NCBI GenBank assembly: GCA_025738555.1
Contig: JAOVFP010000011.1
Span: forward strand, 3,410,001-3,474,000
Origin: Cyathus striatus
Lineage: Eukaryota; Basidiomycota; Agaricomycetes; Agaricales; Nidulariaceae
DNA: 64,000 nucleotides
Reading direction: 5' to 3'
The first letter of the stretch is position 1; each line of letters begins with the position of its first letter. The position numbers and the translations under genes were made by a program. Positions 22,733 through 35,310 of this stretch are shown piece by piece. The notes under the pieces are model-generated. The model searched no databases. It was given only the letters and a program-made list of their open reading frames with translations, and had not been told where the DNA came from.

Positions 22733-25700
22733 CATTTACTAGTGTTTGCTCTGTAACTGTAGCTCAGTATGTATTGTCTCTCTTTTTCCCATGCTGAAGA
22801 CTGTTAGATTCTGCCTTTAACTTTCTGTTCAATTTTGGTTCAATTGGCCTTGGTCACCTGCTCTGTCCATTCCTTCCACCTGGATGCTTCAACACATCTG
22901 CATCCCTTGAAAGTTTGGTCTTTGCTTGTATGCTCTATGCTTGTTTGGTTTTCAGTCTTCAGAAATCTATTGTTAAGTTTCAATGTTGCAATGTTGCCTC
23001 AACCTCACTTCAAACATGCTTCCTTTTATAGTTTGTGTGCAAGTCGTGGCTATCATCTTGATCAATTGGTATCACTGACTACCAGGGGGTTGTGATGTTT
23101 CATCACTGAGAGGATGATTGATTGCAATTTGGGTCTGGCATGATCAATAATTACTGTGTACTAGTTTTGCAATCAATTAGAAATATGTAGGTAGCAATCA
23201 TTGGAAATATAAAATCTATAAGCCAATACATTGCTGCTGGTCTTTCTATTCCAAATGATGTTGGACACATCCTTTAGAATGACATCTCTATTCTGGGCAC
23301 ATCTGCCATCAGAGGTGGGCAACATAATGATTCAAATAGTGAGCTTAAGGTGAGAGGAAAATGGTGAAGTTTGAAGTCAAGTATTGGATTGGCAGGCAAT
23401 ACCCAGATGTACAGCACATATTTATACTATAATTTCATTACAATGAGTCAGTGGGTACAACTTAACCCATAAAAATATTCAATGGCATTATGACTTACTG
23501 GTTAAAAATTTGCCATACCAATCACACAGTCCAAGCAGCTAGCACAGTAGTTACTCAAATCCATCACACAGAATCAGTCTGAAACTCTGAGTGGCCTGAG
23601 GGATGAGCAAATCTGAGTGGCTAGCATTTGATCCTGTCACACAGTCCAAAACTCTGAGTGGCATGAGGAAGTCTGAATGAACAAACAAGATTTGACTTCA
23701 AGATAGCATCACTGCAAGTGTTAAGCAGAGAGTTTGACTGGCATGCAGTTCTGTCACAAGTATGAGACTGGCCTGAGGAACAGAGACAGCATCACTGCAA
23801 GAACTCAGAAAAATTTAGCAAGCATGTGATTCCATTGCAAAGTATGAGACTGACCCAAGGGAGGAACATAGTTAGAACATATGGAATTGAGACAGCAAGG
23901 GTTCAGCATTCAGGAAATAGCTGAAGCATTGCTGCAGTGCTGCAGTAGTGATTGAGCCATCAGGGTAGTGATCTACATCACTTACTAATGCTGTGGCAGT
24001 GCCAATCAATCAATTCATTGCTATGTATGCTGAATGGTATGTACTACTCTGTACATTATATTATTGCATGGAAAATTGAAAATTTGTACTCTAAAATATT
24101 AGGTTTGAACAGGTTTAAACAGGTCCAGTGAAATCAGCAATCTGGAGAACCAAGAACTGGACAAAAGGTTTGGCCCCCCACCTATAGTTGAACTTGAAAC
24201 CAAATGTGAGTCTAGTTCTCTAAAGGTTTGCATTCAAACCATGGTTCATAACTGAACCCTGACACCACTAGTTATACTCAGAATCTCAAGCTCACACAAA
24301 TACTAGTGAGGACTGCTCAATCATATTTCTTGGGGCACAGGAGACTGCCCTTCTACTACTTTACTCTAACTATTGAATATCCTACAAAACCATGGCTAGA
24401 GGAACTATATAGTTAATACAAAAGCAGTAATTGCACATTAGCTAAGCTGTAAAGTAGATGTTTAGACTAGCTATGAGTGTCTGGGATGGACCAGAGTAAA
24501 TCACAGATTGACATGCATATGAGCACTGAGAAAGCATCCATATGGGAAGATAGCAAAGTACAATAAGCCATGTCTGCAGGTGAGACACTCCATATGAAGG
24601 CATGATACTGTGTGCTTTGACATATGGAAATGGGAACTGCTGAATAAGCCTGCTGGGAATGCTGGGTCTCAGGCCTATCCAGGCATCTATGGCATGCTGA
24701 TGCACAGTGCTGGTACAGCATGGTTAGATAGTGGCACTTGCCATGAGCCTAGCCCTCATGCCTTTTCCTATGATGCAATAACATGGCTTTGATAATCTAT
24801 TATTAGAATAGACACACTTAGCTTGATCTCTGGCCTTACTGGTAACTATTTCCCACTGATGTCAGGAATAAGCTCTGACCTTGATGTTTCTATTCTTAGA
24901 CACTTTCCTACTTAGGCTAGAAATGTCCCTTATTAGCATGAATCATTCTCATGCTAGCTAATGGTCCAGGACCTCTACCTTAGCTACTAAATACAACCCA
25001 TATTATTATACCATTTGTAAGTAGCACATAGAATATAGAAATAATGATTTTATAGTAGGTAGAAATACACTAGGCATATTAGCTCATATACTCTATGCTC
25101 ATTTGGTTTTCAGTCTTCAGAAATCTATTGTTAAGTTTCAATGTTGCAATGTTGCCTCAACCTCACATCAAACATGCTTCCTTTTATAGGATGTGTACAA
25201 GTCATGGCTATCATCTTGACCAATCACTGTTGCTGACTACTAGGTGGTTGTAATGTTTCATCACTGAGAGGATGATTGATTGCAATTTGGGTCTGGCACA
25301 ATCAATAATTACTGTGTACTAGCTTTGCAATCAATTAGAAATATGTAGGTAGCAATCATTGGAAATATAATTGCAATCTGTCAATTGTGTAAAGTGTGAA
25401 ATCATTCATCAAATGGAATCAATGCTGTGCACAAATCAATAAAAATGAAATCAAGAAGAATGTAAATGCAACACTTCAAATAAACAGTCCCCAATGACAA
25501 TCTCAACATACAAGTAGGGTTATTAACCATGTATGCATAACCGGTAGGCTATTCAGCATTGTATAGCTTGCACACTTAATTCTATTTAACCTCTATTTTG
25601 CTACCTTTACCATGGACTATGAAATGAAGGACTTGTATCCTCCCTTAAGTCTTCATGTACTTACACATTACCAGTGGTTCAGCACAAATTCAGTCAATCT

Positions 25701-26841
25701 AAAATTATTTAGTGTTTAAAACAGCAATGTTATGAATTATCTAGCAAGCAATGTGTAGATGAAGGGGAAGATGCAAGTCAATTTTGTGAAGTCCATAGTG
25801 ATAGAGTGGAATAGAGGTTAAATAGAATTAAGTGCATAAGCTATACAATGCTGAATAGCCTACTGGTTATGCATACATGGTTAATAACCCTACTTGTATG
25901 TTGAGATTGTCATTGGGGACTGTTTATTTGAAGTGTTGCATTTACATTCTTCTTGATTTCATTTTTATTGATTTGCACACAGCATTGATTCCATTTGATG
26001 AATGATTTCACACTTTACACAATTGACAGATTGCAATTATATTTCCAATGATTGCTACCTACATATTTCTAATTGATTGCAAAACTAGTACACAGTAATT
26101 ATTGATTGCACCAGACCCAAATTGTAATCAATCATCATCTCAGTGATGAAACATTGCAACCCTCCGGTAGTCAGTGACAGCGATTGATCAGAAAGATAGC
26201 CACTGGTGCCTCATTGGAATACATAACTGTGCAGATGCCTCTGGAACTTCTGGATCCAAGGGGGATGATGAAGTTGGGTATGGTATGCTTGAGTTTGGAT
26301 AAATGTTTGCAGGTGAATGAGATGGAGAGTAGGGGTGTGAGTTGGAGGGTGAAGCAAGTTAGAGCTTGCGCTGGTATAGCTGTTGGGTATGTTGTTTGGT
26401 TGTTCTTGTGGTACTTTTCTTATGATTGACTATGGTTCTAGTGGCGCTTTTCTTCTGGCATTGAAAAACTTTGATACACTTGCTTTCCCCGGCCTCGTGG
26501 TCTTCTTCACCCACAAATACTGTTAGCCCCTTCAACATCTTGCCTTGGCACTATATTTCGACCCCAGTCATGTTCCTGCATATCAGCTGCACGAGCATGT
26601 AAAAGATGTTGAGAAGCTGGAGGAGGTAATGTCATGCTCAGGGCTGCTATGCTAAGGCACTGGGGCGGGTTGGCAAGAGAGCGGAGGAGGGTAAGGGTGG
26701 TGACATTAGCATAACAGGATTAGAGTTTACATGCATGCACTACAAGTACATGTACACACTTGATAATTTCTATAACATATTGTGTTTACCTACATTTTGT
26801 GATACATTTGGCACAAATTGCTACAACTTAGGACGAGAAAA
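22733..26841 (-). repeat. Right arm of the 15.7-kb palindrome
   Basis: Reverse complement of 11171-15278, ending at CTACAACTTAGGACGAGAAAA (left arm CTTAGGACAAGAAAA). Within it are the mirror copies: solo foldback end 23043-23212, unassigned block about 23311-24270, dispersed repeat about 24324-24731, foldback element 25200-26208 and gene fragment about 26210-26710. Its outer end touches the CpG-rich island, whereas the left arm's outer end lies in AT-rich repeats. Confidence 0.95.
25200..26208. mobile_element. Foldback element, family A copy 1, mirror copy in the right palindrome arm
   Basis: Reverse-complement copy of 11803-12811, ending GATAGCCACTGGTG. Every stretch I compared was the same in both arms. 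Confidence 0.8.
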
Positions 26842-27298
26842 ACAGCTCATAGTAGTGCCACCGACGAGCAGAAATGGTTACGATAGAGCGAGAAAGACAC
26901 CTCATAGTAATGCCACCGACGAGCAGAAACGGCGACGCAAGCTGCATTAAGCCTTGTGCTGTTTTACGACTACGCTACGTTTTCGCGCAACATATGGTGA
27001 TTACCCCTACCAATATTAAGAAGCCGGCGATCGAGGCGTATGTTCGAAGAAGTCCGTAAGGAAGCCAGGGGAAGAAAGGGAGCACCAATATGACCAGCCA
27101 CCCTTCAAAAGCGAGGAAGAAAGGTAATATGTTTATGGAGCATCTCTATATAATCGTGTAGAAAAGCTGAAACGAAGTCTTTGTCAATGGCGTTGGGTTC
27201 TGGTCGATGTACCCAAGGCTAGTGTGCACAAAGGAAGACAGAATTCATCCTAGCACATCCTCTGTCAAGCATCCATCGATAACATGCTCTCAACTATG

Positions 27299-27600
27299 CT
27301 ACACAGCCAACATGGGGCAAAAAAGATGAAAGCCATGCATGAGCAATAAGTCCTCGAGAGTCCAATATAGCACCCCGCCCCGTCCGAAACCGAAAGGAGG
27401 GAAGAACTCACCAATAGCCCAAACACACAAATGAACAGCCCCCCGTGCCTCCCCGCTTGCGAAATTCATTTCCAGTTCCTTGACCAAATCATCCTGCCTC
27501 GTGTTATCCAGTCCCTGCAGCTGCTACTCGGGGTCGAATGCAGAGCAGGGCATCCAACATCTATCGTAACAAAGAAAGAGCAAGTCACTAAATTAAGTCA
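27299..27600 (-). CDS. Probable exon, unidentified protein (minus strand of the island)
   Basis: Minus-strand frame reads QDDLVKELEMNFASGEARGA and VHLCVWAIGEFFPPFG. It is preceded by a plausible intron with a GTGCGT donor near 27640 and an acceptor near 27570. The VWAIGE text is reminiscent of HEAT-repeat adaptins, but this is too short to call. The surrounding CpG-rich DNA supports a real gene. Confidence 0.3.
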
Positions 27601-28083
27601 AGTCAGAGCAGAAACGGACGGATATTGCACGCACCTAGCATCTTGTCCTGGCCCATTCATGCTCTCCGTGCCATTTGAAGACCAGGCGCAGAGGGTAGCA
27701 TTATCGCTCTGGTCGGTGACAGCTGGGCATCTTCTGGTGTGTTAGAGACATGTAAGGAATGAAAAGTGACAAGGGAGATGGTCGAACTGCCGCGAGAAAA
27801 GGAGGGTCGGGACTCGGGAGGGTGTTTCAGACGATGACCAAAGGACGTGAAGTATTAGGTGGTGCGCCATTCGCATAGCCTGTTGCATTTCCAGTTGGTA
27901 ATGGGTTAATTTGGACGCGTATTGCGTCTGTACTATTCCCACTTCGTCAGTACACCACAGAACCGAATGGAAAGAAAGCCGACCTGAGGTAACGTAGCAA
28001 TCCTGTCACAGAATAACGTCGCACCGATCTTACCACCCTTCCTAGTTATCCTTCTCCTTCCAGACCCTCCCCAGCGCGTCAGT

Positions 28084-28372
28084 TTACAACATCACCATCC
28101 CCTCCCGCTTGGTGACTTCGAAAGCCATGTAGCTCCCCTGATCAAGCATCTCCAGATCTTTTACGTGCTTGCGCAGATGTCGACATGTGACGTGCCGAGG
28201 GTTGAAGCAGAGCGGATTCTGGAGGCGAGATGTTGCCAGGACTGCGATAGTTTTGTCGGTTACGAAGAAAAAGCAGAGGCCCAAGGGTGAGGGGAGCGGG
28301 GAGATAGCGGTCATGGATTGCAAAGGAAGGTTGCAAAAAGACATACTTGATAGCATTCGAGCTCGACCGCAA
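28084..28372 (-). CDS. 3' exons of an unidentified host gene (paralogue of the palindrome-borne fragment)
   Basis: The last exon (28084-28241) reads LATSRLQNPLCFNPRHV, then RKHVKDLEMLDQGSYMAFEV and TKREGMVML with a TAA stop. It follows an intron (28242-28346) with GTATGT donor and ATCGCAG acceptor. The preceding exon reads RSSSNAI and joins in frame. The composition is that of a normal conserved fungal gene; I do not recognise the family. A diverged, broken relative occurs in both palindrome arms (11300-11800 and 26210-26710). Upstream exons on the minus strand toward 29.3 kb were not resolved. Confidence 0.5.
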
Positions 28373-29340
28373 GCTTCATCTTAACCCACAACGGACTAAG
28401 CCTTAGCATGCCCCCTCTGCTCTCGCTATTTCAAAGGACGGCGCGTACGTGTCGAGCACGGAGGGAGGAGGCGAGTATGGTTTCTCCCTGCGTCCGCGGT
28501 ACTTCGAGCACAGGGCGAGAGGGGCTGCATGTGTCTCAGCGCTATACATATTCCGGTATTCGAAGATCTGGTGGGTGACTCGAAGGCTTATCGGAAAGTC
28601 AGTAAGAAAGAAAGAAAGGTGGTATCACCGGACTCACATACGTTCGTATTACATGGTCGTCTGACATTCTCAGCGGTGAAGATGAGCAAGTTGATGTTGA
28701 GAGCAAGTCGAGAGGTTGATTGATCGATGTAAGACTTGAGTAAACAATTAGTCCGAGTCGCACGATCGTTAGCTACGCGCGCGTGTGCCCAGCTAACACC
28801 CTGCTCCCCTCCCTGACATTCCCAAAAATGAACAATTGATCTCACGGTGAGTGGTCACGTGAACGTACGCGTTCAATGCATCAACAATGTTCAATGACAA
28901 CAAACTTTAAACGACCCATCACCACCAGCGTCGTCCGCCTCTCCCCTCCCCACCCCTCCCCACCCCTGCCGCTCGCCCCCGTTCCACGCCCCCTTCTCCC
29001 GCCCCCCTATCCCTTCAGGACTCGGAGGACTCTCGGCAGAACACCTCACGCCGTCCACCAGTGCGCGGTGGGGCGGCCCCCTCGCCCCCCCTCTAAAAAC
29101 GAGCAACACCGAAAAGAAAATGCACCGGGAATGAAAGTGGATGGAAAGAAGACGCCGATGGCGACAAGCGAAGAATACGGTAGGAAGGGTGGTGCGTACG
29201 GCGTTGGCCAACGACGCAAGCGGCGAGCGCGATGGGGGGTGGCAAGTGTGGTAGGGGATTTCAGCGGATAGTGGACGCGTTAACAGGGTGACTACCGCAG
29301 AGGGTGAGCTAGCCAATAGATGGTATAGTGTAAGCGAGAC

Positions 29341-31001
29341 CAGGATGTTGGGTATGTAAGTAGCACCAGCTTGCTGAGTGCACTTGCTCTGGAGACATTT
29401 TGTATTGTAATTGATCTATACAGTATACAACCATTGAATGTGACAGAAAAAACATGATGTTGTCATATCTCTTTACTCCCTGCCCCAATTTTTACAAAAG
29501 CTGTATGAGGAGATAGTGTAGCACTTCATGAATGTTTCTGTAAAATATTTAATACATTGGATGAAGGGAAGGTGGTCAAATATGCAAAATGGTGGATGGG
29601 AATGGATTTTGATCAGCACCACATGGCATGACAGTCAATTATTTATTATGAAACCATTCAAAATTAGTAGTGCTGAAGTCCCAGATCAGTTTATAAATAA
29701 AGTTTTGATGTCTTGCAAGATGGTGAATATCACACAATCCATAATTCTATAAAGATATGAGACACACAGGTCAATAACAATAATAGAAAATGTAGATTAG
29801 TGCTTGTCCTCAACAACTATATATTTTAAGAGTGATTATTTCTGATTTTTTATAGCAAATACAAGCCACAGAGTTTTTGAAATTCACTAAATTATCCAAA
29901 CCCCCCATTTTGTTTTGCATATAGTCCATCAGAATGTGAATATTTTGAATAGCTAATTTATGGAACATTTTTACAGTATGCTATTTCTTACTATTCAAAA
30001 AGAATTTGTGTAATAGGTGTAGATTAGAGATCAGGAGAAGCAAAATGAGAAAGATTGTCACGTGATGCAGTGGTGTCATGTGTGATGGTGGAATACTGTA
30101 TCTTTAAATCTACTTGTGCTTATTGTGTAGTCTTAACATTTCACCCCCCAAATGAGTACAATTATAAAGAGATGTTTTGAGCATGTTACAATAATACCTT
30201 TTGTATCAATACTGTGTACTTATGTGAATTACCACTAACTAGTACTAAGTGCTTTGTATTCACACTTCAATTTGTTTGACTTCAATCTAATCAACCTTGT
30301 TACTAATTATTTGATAGCGTGAATCACGATTATGTAAGTGTTTGTACATCACTTGGCAATGTCAGGGGGGGGGAGTAAGGGAACTTTTCAGACCTGAAGG
30401 CTGCCAGGATTGATACAAATCAGGGCCAATATTCAATGAAATGGTTAAGTTTGTATTCATACATTTTAGGATGTGAAGAAACAAGACCAGATATGATGTT
30501 CAGATGAATTATTTATAGTAGAGTTGATATTCTGAGCACTTCAAGTTTGAGTTCATGAATTTTTATATTACAAGCCCTTGGTTGAAACTTGGTTGAAACA
30601 ATCTACAGTACATCATTTGTGGCGCCTCTAGGTCAAATTTCACATCAACCAGCGATCCTATTAATTCCCTCTGATGTTCCTTAGCCACAGCGTTTCCTCT
30701 TATGATTGAACCTGAACCCACCGACTCTCAGCACTTCAGCTCTAACATCAGCTCTGTCAGAAATGGTTGGTACAGATAAACAAGATTATAAACTGCGAAG
30801 ATCATACAGAATGATCAACATCAACTTAAAAACCCTAATCCTACAGATATATAAAGCTTCCACATCCAAACATATGGGGAGTTTCACCTCCCACCCACCC
30901 CATTCTCGGTCATTTACACAACCGTCATGGACGACCAAACACCGATAGACTTACCAAAAACAGCATTGAAGTTGACATTCAAAGGGACATTTGGTGCGCA
31001 G
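29341..31001. other. Gene-free AT-rich repeat relics
   Basis: 29590-29740 and 30050-30100 share blocks with the CpG-richer region 59540-60030: TGGATTTTGATCAGCACCAC here against TGGATTTTGATCGAAACCAC there, then CACATGGCATGACAG against CACATGGCGTGACAG, and TTGTCACG..GTGGTGTCAT in both. These are two copies of one unidentified repeat. The remainder shows nothing recognisable. Confidence 0.5.
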
Positions 31002-31323
31002 TGTCAGAAGTAACAAAGGATAAAGAGGGTGGTTGAGAGAGAATAGAGGATAATAAAGGACAAAGAGGGTAATAGTGGAGCAAAGACTCAAACACAAACA
31101 CTGACACAGACACAGATAGGGAGGAAACTTGTTATCAACTATCAAGTTACAGAGTGTTTATATACTGAGTGTATCTACCAAAGTCCCAACCAAGGTCCTG
31201 TAACTAAGGTAACTGACAGCTGTCAATCTGTCAATCACATATCTGTCAATCACAGAACTGTCAAGTATGACAGGTGACAAGTGACAGCTGTCAAAGAAGC
31301 TGTGCAACCCAGAATATCTAACA
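31002..31323. mobile_element. Solo LTR, copy 1
   Basis: It begins TGTCAGAAGTAACAAAGGAT and ends GCAACCCAGAATATCTAACA (TG..CA). Flanked by CGCAG (30997-31001) and TGCAG (31324-31328), a 5-bp target duplication with one C-to-T change. The same sequence is at 53158-53467. It includes direct repeats of CTGTCAATC and ACAGCTGTCAA near the 3' end. No internal retrotransposon genes lie next to it. Confidence 0.85.
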
Positions 31324-34300
31324 TGCAGTTGGTAGCTTCAATGGTAAATGCAAGGTATATCTTGGTTTTCTGCACTGCTGAAAATTATATTCTTGATACC
31401 TCGATATCCTACAGTGTTTATGGTGCTGCCATGGTAAGAGCAGATACTATAAAGCTTTTCAACACTTTGAAGAAATCCATGATAGACATTTGTGGCAAAA
31501 TATTTTAAATATCACTTGAATGGTGATACAGCTGTCATGAAGGGGCTGGTTATTCTACTTGTGTACATTCCCAATACTCCATGCCAGCATCTACTAACAT
31601 GTTAGTCAGTTACTATATATGAAGGGCTTTAGCAACTCTAGAAACGACGTGTACCTCTTATCAAATGTATGATAACTTAATCTATAAGTTCGGAAAGGAA
31701 GATCAGTTAAATGTGATTTCAAGGTACACATTTGCTTCTATCTTCTTAACAGTAAACAATAACTTAGTCTATGGTGAACAGATCTACTATGGTATGTAAA
31801 TGTGAAATAGCCATACTGCATGTACCAATTTTTGTACAGGGAAAATATGTAGGTGTTGTAAGTCCATGTGTTATTGTACACTGCGATCAATGTCTTATAT
31901 GATTTCATTCAGTATCTCACTGCTTTTATTGCTCAGCTGTGAGTTTGCAATAAATTCTGCTACTGAGGTCCCATTGACATCTCCCGGATGATCTGACTTG
32001 CAAGGTTCTACACAACTCAAATATGGACTCATGAGCTATGTAGTTCACATATATTTATCCAATATAACATATAATGACAGTTACTGGCTATTTTACAAAG
32101 CATTATCGACTTCTGACATATCCTGTGGTGGTATTGTCATTTATACAAGTCTGTGAGTTTTTGGATATAGTGCTACTATCGCATCTAATGTAAATAATTG
32201 GAACTTTTACTACAACAGTGTCAGGGACAGGTGCATCTGGCAAATACTATATAAAGGCAGGTTAATTTTATTCTCCTTAGCGCAAGTATTCTTCATGTAG
32301 GTACTTTTCATTACAAGATTCAACTAGCAAAGACAATAATCACTGTCATGCAGGGGATATGTGAAGATGTTTCTAAATCTGAGATACATCACTTATATAA
32401 CATTTGTAAGTCAGATACTTAAACTGCATACTTTGCCATATTAATACTCCAGGTTAGAAATTATTGGTTGTTCAAGGGGTTTCCACCACTGCATGTGATG
32501 CATTTATTACAGCATCCTTCTCATTCATATATTATAACAACTGTTCAGGGTATAATTCATACGTAAAGTTTGCTGTTCAATGTGCATACCAAGCTTGACT
32601 GGAATGTGACCTCAGCCCCATGCACTCTCTTCTGAACAAGTTTATCCTTTATGCTGTGAACCGAGCTGCAGCAACAAGGTATAGTAGTTAATAAACACCT
32701 ATAGTTAGTGTGTATTCACATATGATATTTAGTTTCTGCACAATTATTTCTGTATTTATGGTATGTATGAACTTCATTTAAATTTTGGACATATGATAGA
32801 TGTAACAGGAGCTAGTTTTATTACCTGTCAGGAACATACTCGTAGTGAGTAATGATTTACAATCACATTGTCCTTCTTTTTTTCTAATGTGCATAATGGA
32901 GAAGCATGGTTCCATTACTTGTTAACACCCATCGTGAGTGGTCTCGAACTATCAAGAGACTAAGCAATCTAACATGCATGGAACTTAGTATACGTCATTT
33001 CAGTCATTAGCATGTAAGGTGTCTTTTTCTCATCATTAAAACTTCTATGTAATCACAGATCTACAGGCTCACAGCAAGAGGTAGTATGCGAGAAGAAAAT
33101 TATTCACTCCATTTGTCAAATATACATATACCATCAAGTAACGGTAATAATACAACATTTGTTAGTTTGATGCTGTATTTATTTCTATATACAATGGATT
33201 AATGACATATACAGGACATCAACGACATCCCACCAATGGATGTGTAGAAAATAGCAACAATTGAAAACCATACACGTTAGCAGGAGAACATGATCCATGT
33301 GAGTAATGGAACAAATGACTATATGATGTAATTTATATGGAAATTTTAGATTTCTACATAGATAATGATTAATGAAGCTTTGGTCAATGTGTCAAGATTG
33401 AGCAATATGGTCACAGTCATAAATCTAGAAGAGTACCAGTACCACCACCAAACATACTTACCAAGTTACTAATATTGTTGGCACTGCCTGAGAATTAAAG
33501 TAGAAAGGTCCAATAAATAACTTTGACACCCAATAATATATTGTGGGTAGATCACTATGCAATGATAAATTAATACTCAACAAAACTGAGAAATATGAAT
33601 ATACTACCCATGGTCATGGACAATTTCCTGGCACACAATACACATCTTTGTCTCTTGGGTTCTATGTGGTAGCTGTTTTGAAAATCCTCAAATTTGAAGC
33701 AAAATTGTGCTATATGCAGATTTTTCATCACTGTACCCACATGGTTTGGGTGAGATTGATGTTTGGTGGTTCAGTGTGTATAAATCTTTATAAACTCTGC
33801 TTATATTTAACCTAATTTCTAACCAGCTTCTAGAGAAAACAATTGACATAGCTAATGAAATTGTATGAAATTCCAACAGTTATGTACAAGACATGGCTCA
33901 AACTCCAGATACAGAAGTATATAGTATTACCATTAACATGTACAATAATGTATGTCATGAAAACTAAGTTTGCCTTGCATGGCATTATGGTGCTCTGAAA
34001 TACCTTAATGCAAAGGTCATACCATAATGTTTATAAACGAGGACAAAACCACACAAAGCATTGTAAAACTTGGTAATAAGGATTGTAATACACACTTTTC
34101 TCTAAATGCTTTATAAAGCTAGCTAATCTTACAATAGATTTCAAGAAAGACTTAACCCCTTTTATAAAATCAGATATCTTCCTTATTTCTCTATAGGGAA
34201 CTGGTCTGAAAGAGTAGGTAATTCCAAAATAATGGTTTTTACTAATTCTAGTGTGCATGAGGTGTAAGATGGGCATTGATACACGGATATTCACACATGA

Positions 34301-34584
34301 CACTGACAGCGACAGCTATCAATAAATCAATCAAATCATGTGTACATGCTGGTTCCCTTCTAAAGCTTTCAGGTGCTTTCAGACTTGGCAGTGTGATATC
34401 GATTCATGTGCTACGCTTGTAGCTTCACCTTCAATTCTTTGGACCCCAGGTCGATGTCGGCACTTGTTCACTTGAGTCACAAACCTTTGTCAATACAACT
34501 ATGTTGTACATCCACACACGCTATCTTGTAGTGTCTCTTTGGAGAAGAGGGAATGCATTAACTCTTCACCTACCTTCTATAATA
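31324..34584. other. Gene-free AT-rich stretch
   Basis: No convincing coding region, RNA gene or element ends were found. Short ORFs (31281-31508, 33543-33815, 34031-34303) lack any recognised motif, splice context or repeat support. Occasional CpG suggests older unique or repeat DNA. Confidence 0.5.
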
Positions 34585-34586
34585 TA

Positions 34587-34863
34587 CCACACCCTTTTGA
34601 CCAACTGATCATCGAATTATGCTGTGACGATGATGAACAGTTGGACCCTCTGTTCAGGGATCAGTGTGATGTGTGACAAATGGAATATCTGTTCATGAGA
34701 ATTTTTGCGAGCGAAGTGAGCTGCCAAAAAATAGACCCTAACCTCTATTTAAATCGGATATACCACTGTTCAAATTGCTCTGTGATGTGTGATTAATGAG
34801 ACATCTGTTCAAGTTCAAAGCATTGTGTGATGTGTGACTGAACAGTTGGTCAAAAGTCTACAG
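34587..34863. mobile_element. Diverged TA-flanked MITE of the TTGACCAACTG family
   Basis: CTTTTGACCAACTGATCA near the left end and GAACAGTTGGTCAAAAGTCTACAG at the right (arms about 20 bp), with TA on both sides (34585-34586, 34864-34865). Internal GTGATGTGTGAC..GTTCA repeats resemble the internal TGTCACACATCAC..GAACA of the copies at 15768 and 49118. Confidence 0.65.
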
Positions 34864-35149
34864 TACATTACTTTAGGCACTTAGCCCCACACTCATCTAT
34901 GATACTGTGAAATGAGAAATTGTGGATGTTCAGAGGTGTTACAATACCTTTTCACTATAAATGCAATATTGATCCATCTTACCTGTGCTATATGACATAT
35001 GGGGCAGATGGCATCAATAATGCAAGTTTGCACTATGAATAGTTTGAGTGCATTGTTTTTGATTAGGCTCACAGTCAGAGTTATGGTCTGGAAGTCCATG
35101 GCTAACCACATCAAACATTTTTGGAACATCTATAATCTCTCTAGACTTT

Positions 35150-35310
35150 CACTCACCTCAGACAATAGTGAATTGGATCATGGTACATATGGTACACCCC
35201 AATGTTAACACCTTCTAAAAAAGGCTATTTTCTGCATCGGGGTGAGAACCATATTCCAACTGTGTACCATATGCAATGTGAACTGATTCAGTCCTGTCTG
35301 AGGTGACTAC
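35150..35310. repeat. Imperfect inverted repeat around a 25-nt loop
   Basis: CACCTCAGACA..GGATCATGGTACATATGGTACACCCC pairs imperfectly with GGGGTGAG..TGTGTACCATATGC..TGTCTGAGGTG. It could be a small MITE; there is no target duplication that I can fix. The region 35310-37073 around it has moderate CpG and open but unrecognised frames, such as 36712-37059 minus (KGVKVDSLRLPDPTWAGTPF), possibly a decayed gene. Confidence 0.45.

Larger units (their letters stand above)
26842..29340. other. CpG-rich gene island between AT-rich repeats
   Basis: CpG jumps from nearly absent to frequent exactly where the right palindrome arm ends, and falls again at about 29340. It starts with a 2-copy direct repeat (CTCATAGTAGTGCCACCGAC at 26847 and CTCATAGTAATGCCACCGAC at 26902). 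Coding potential is on the minus strand (27299-27487 region, 28084-28241 exon). At 28890-29316 there is CG-rich sequence open on both strands (MASSPSAVVTLLTRPLSAEI on the minus strand), which could be a 5' exon or a promoter. I could not build a complete gene model. Confidence 0.6.
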
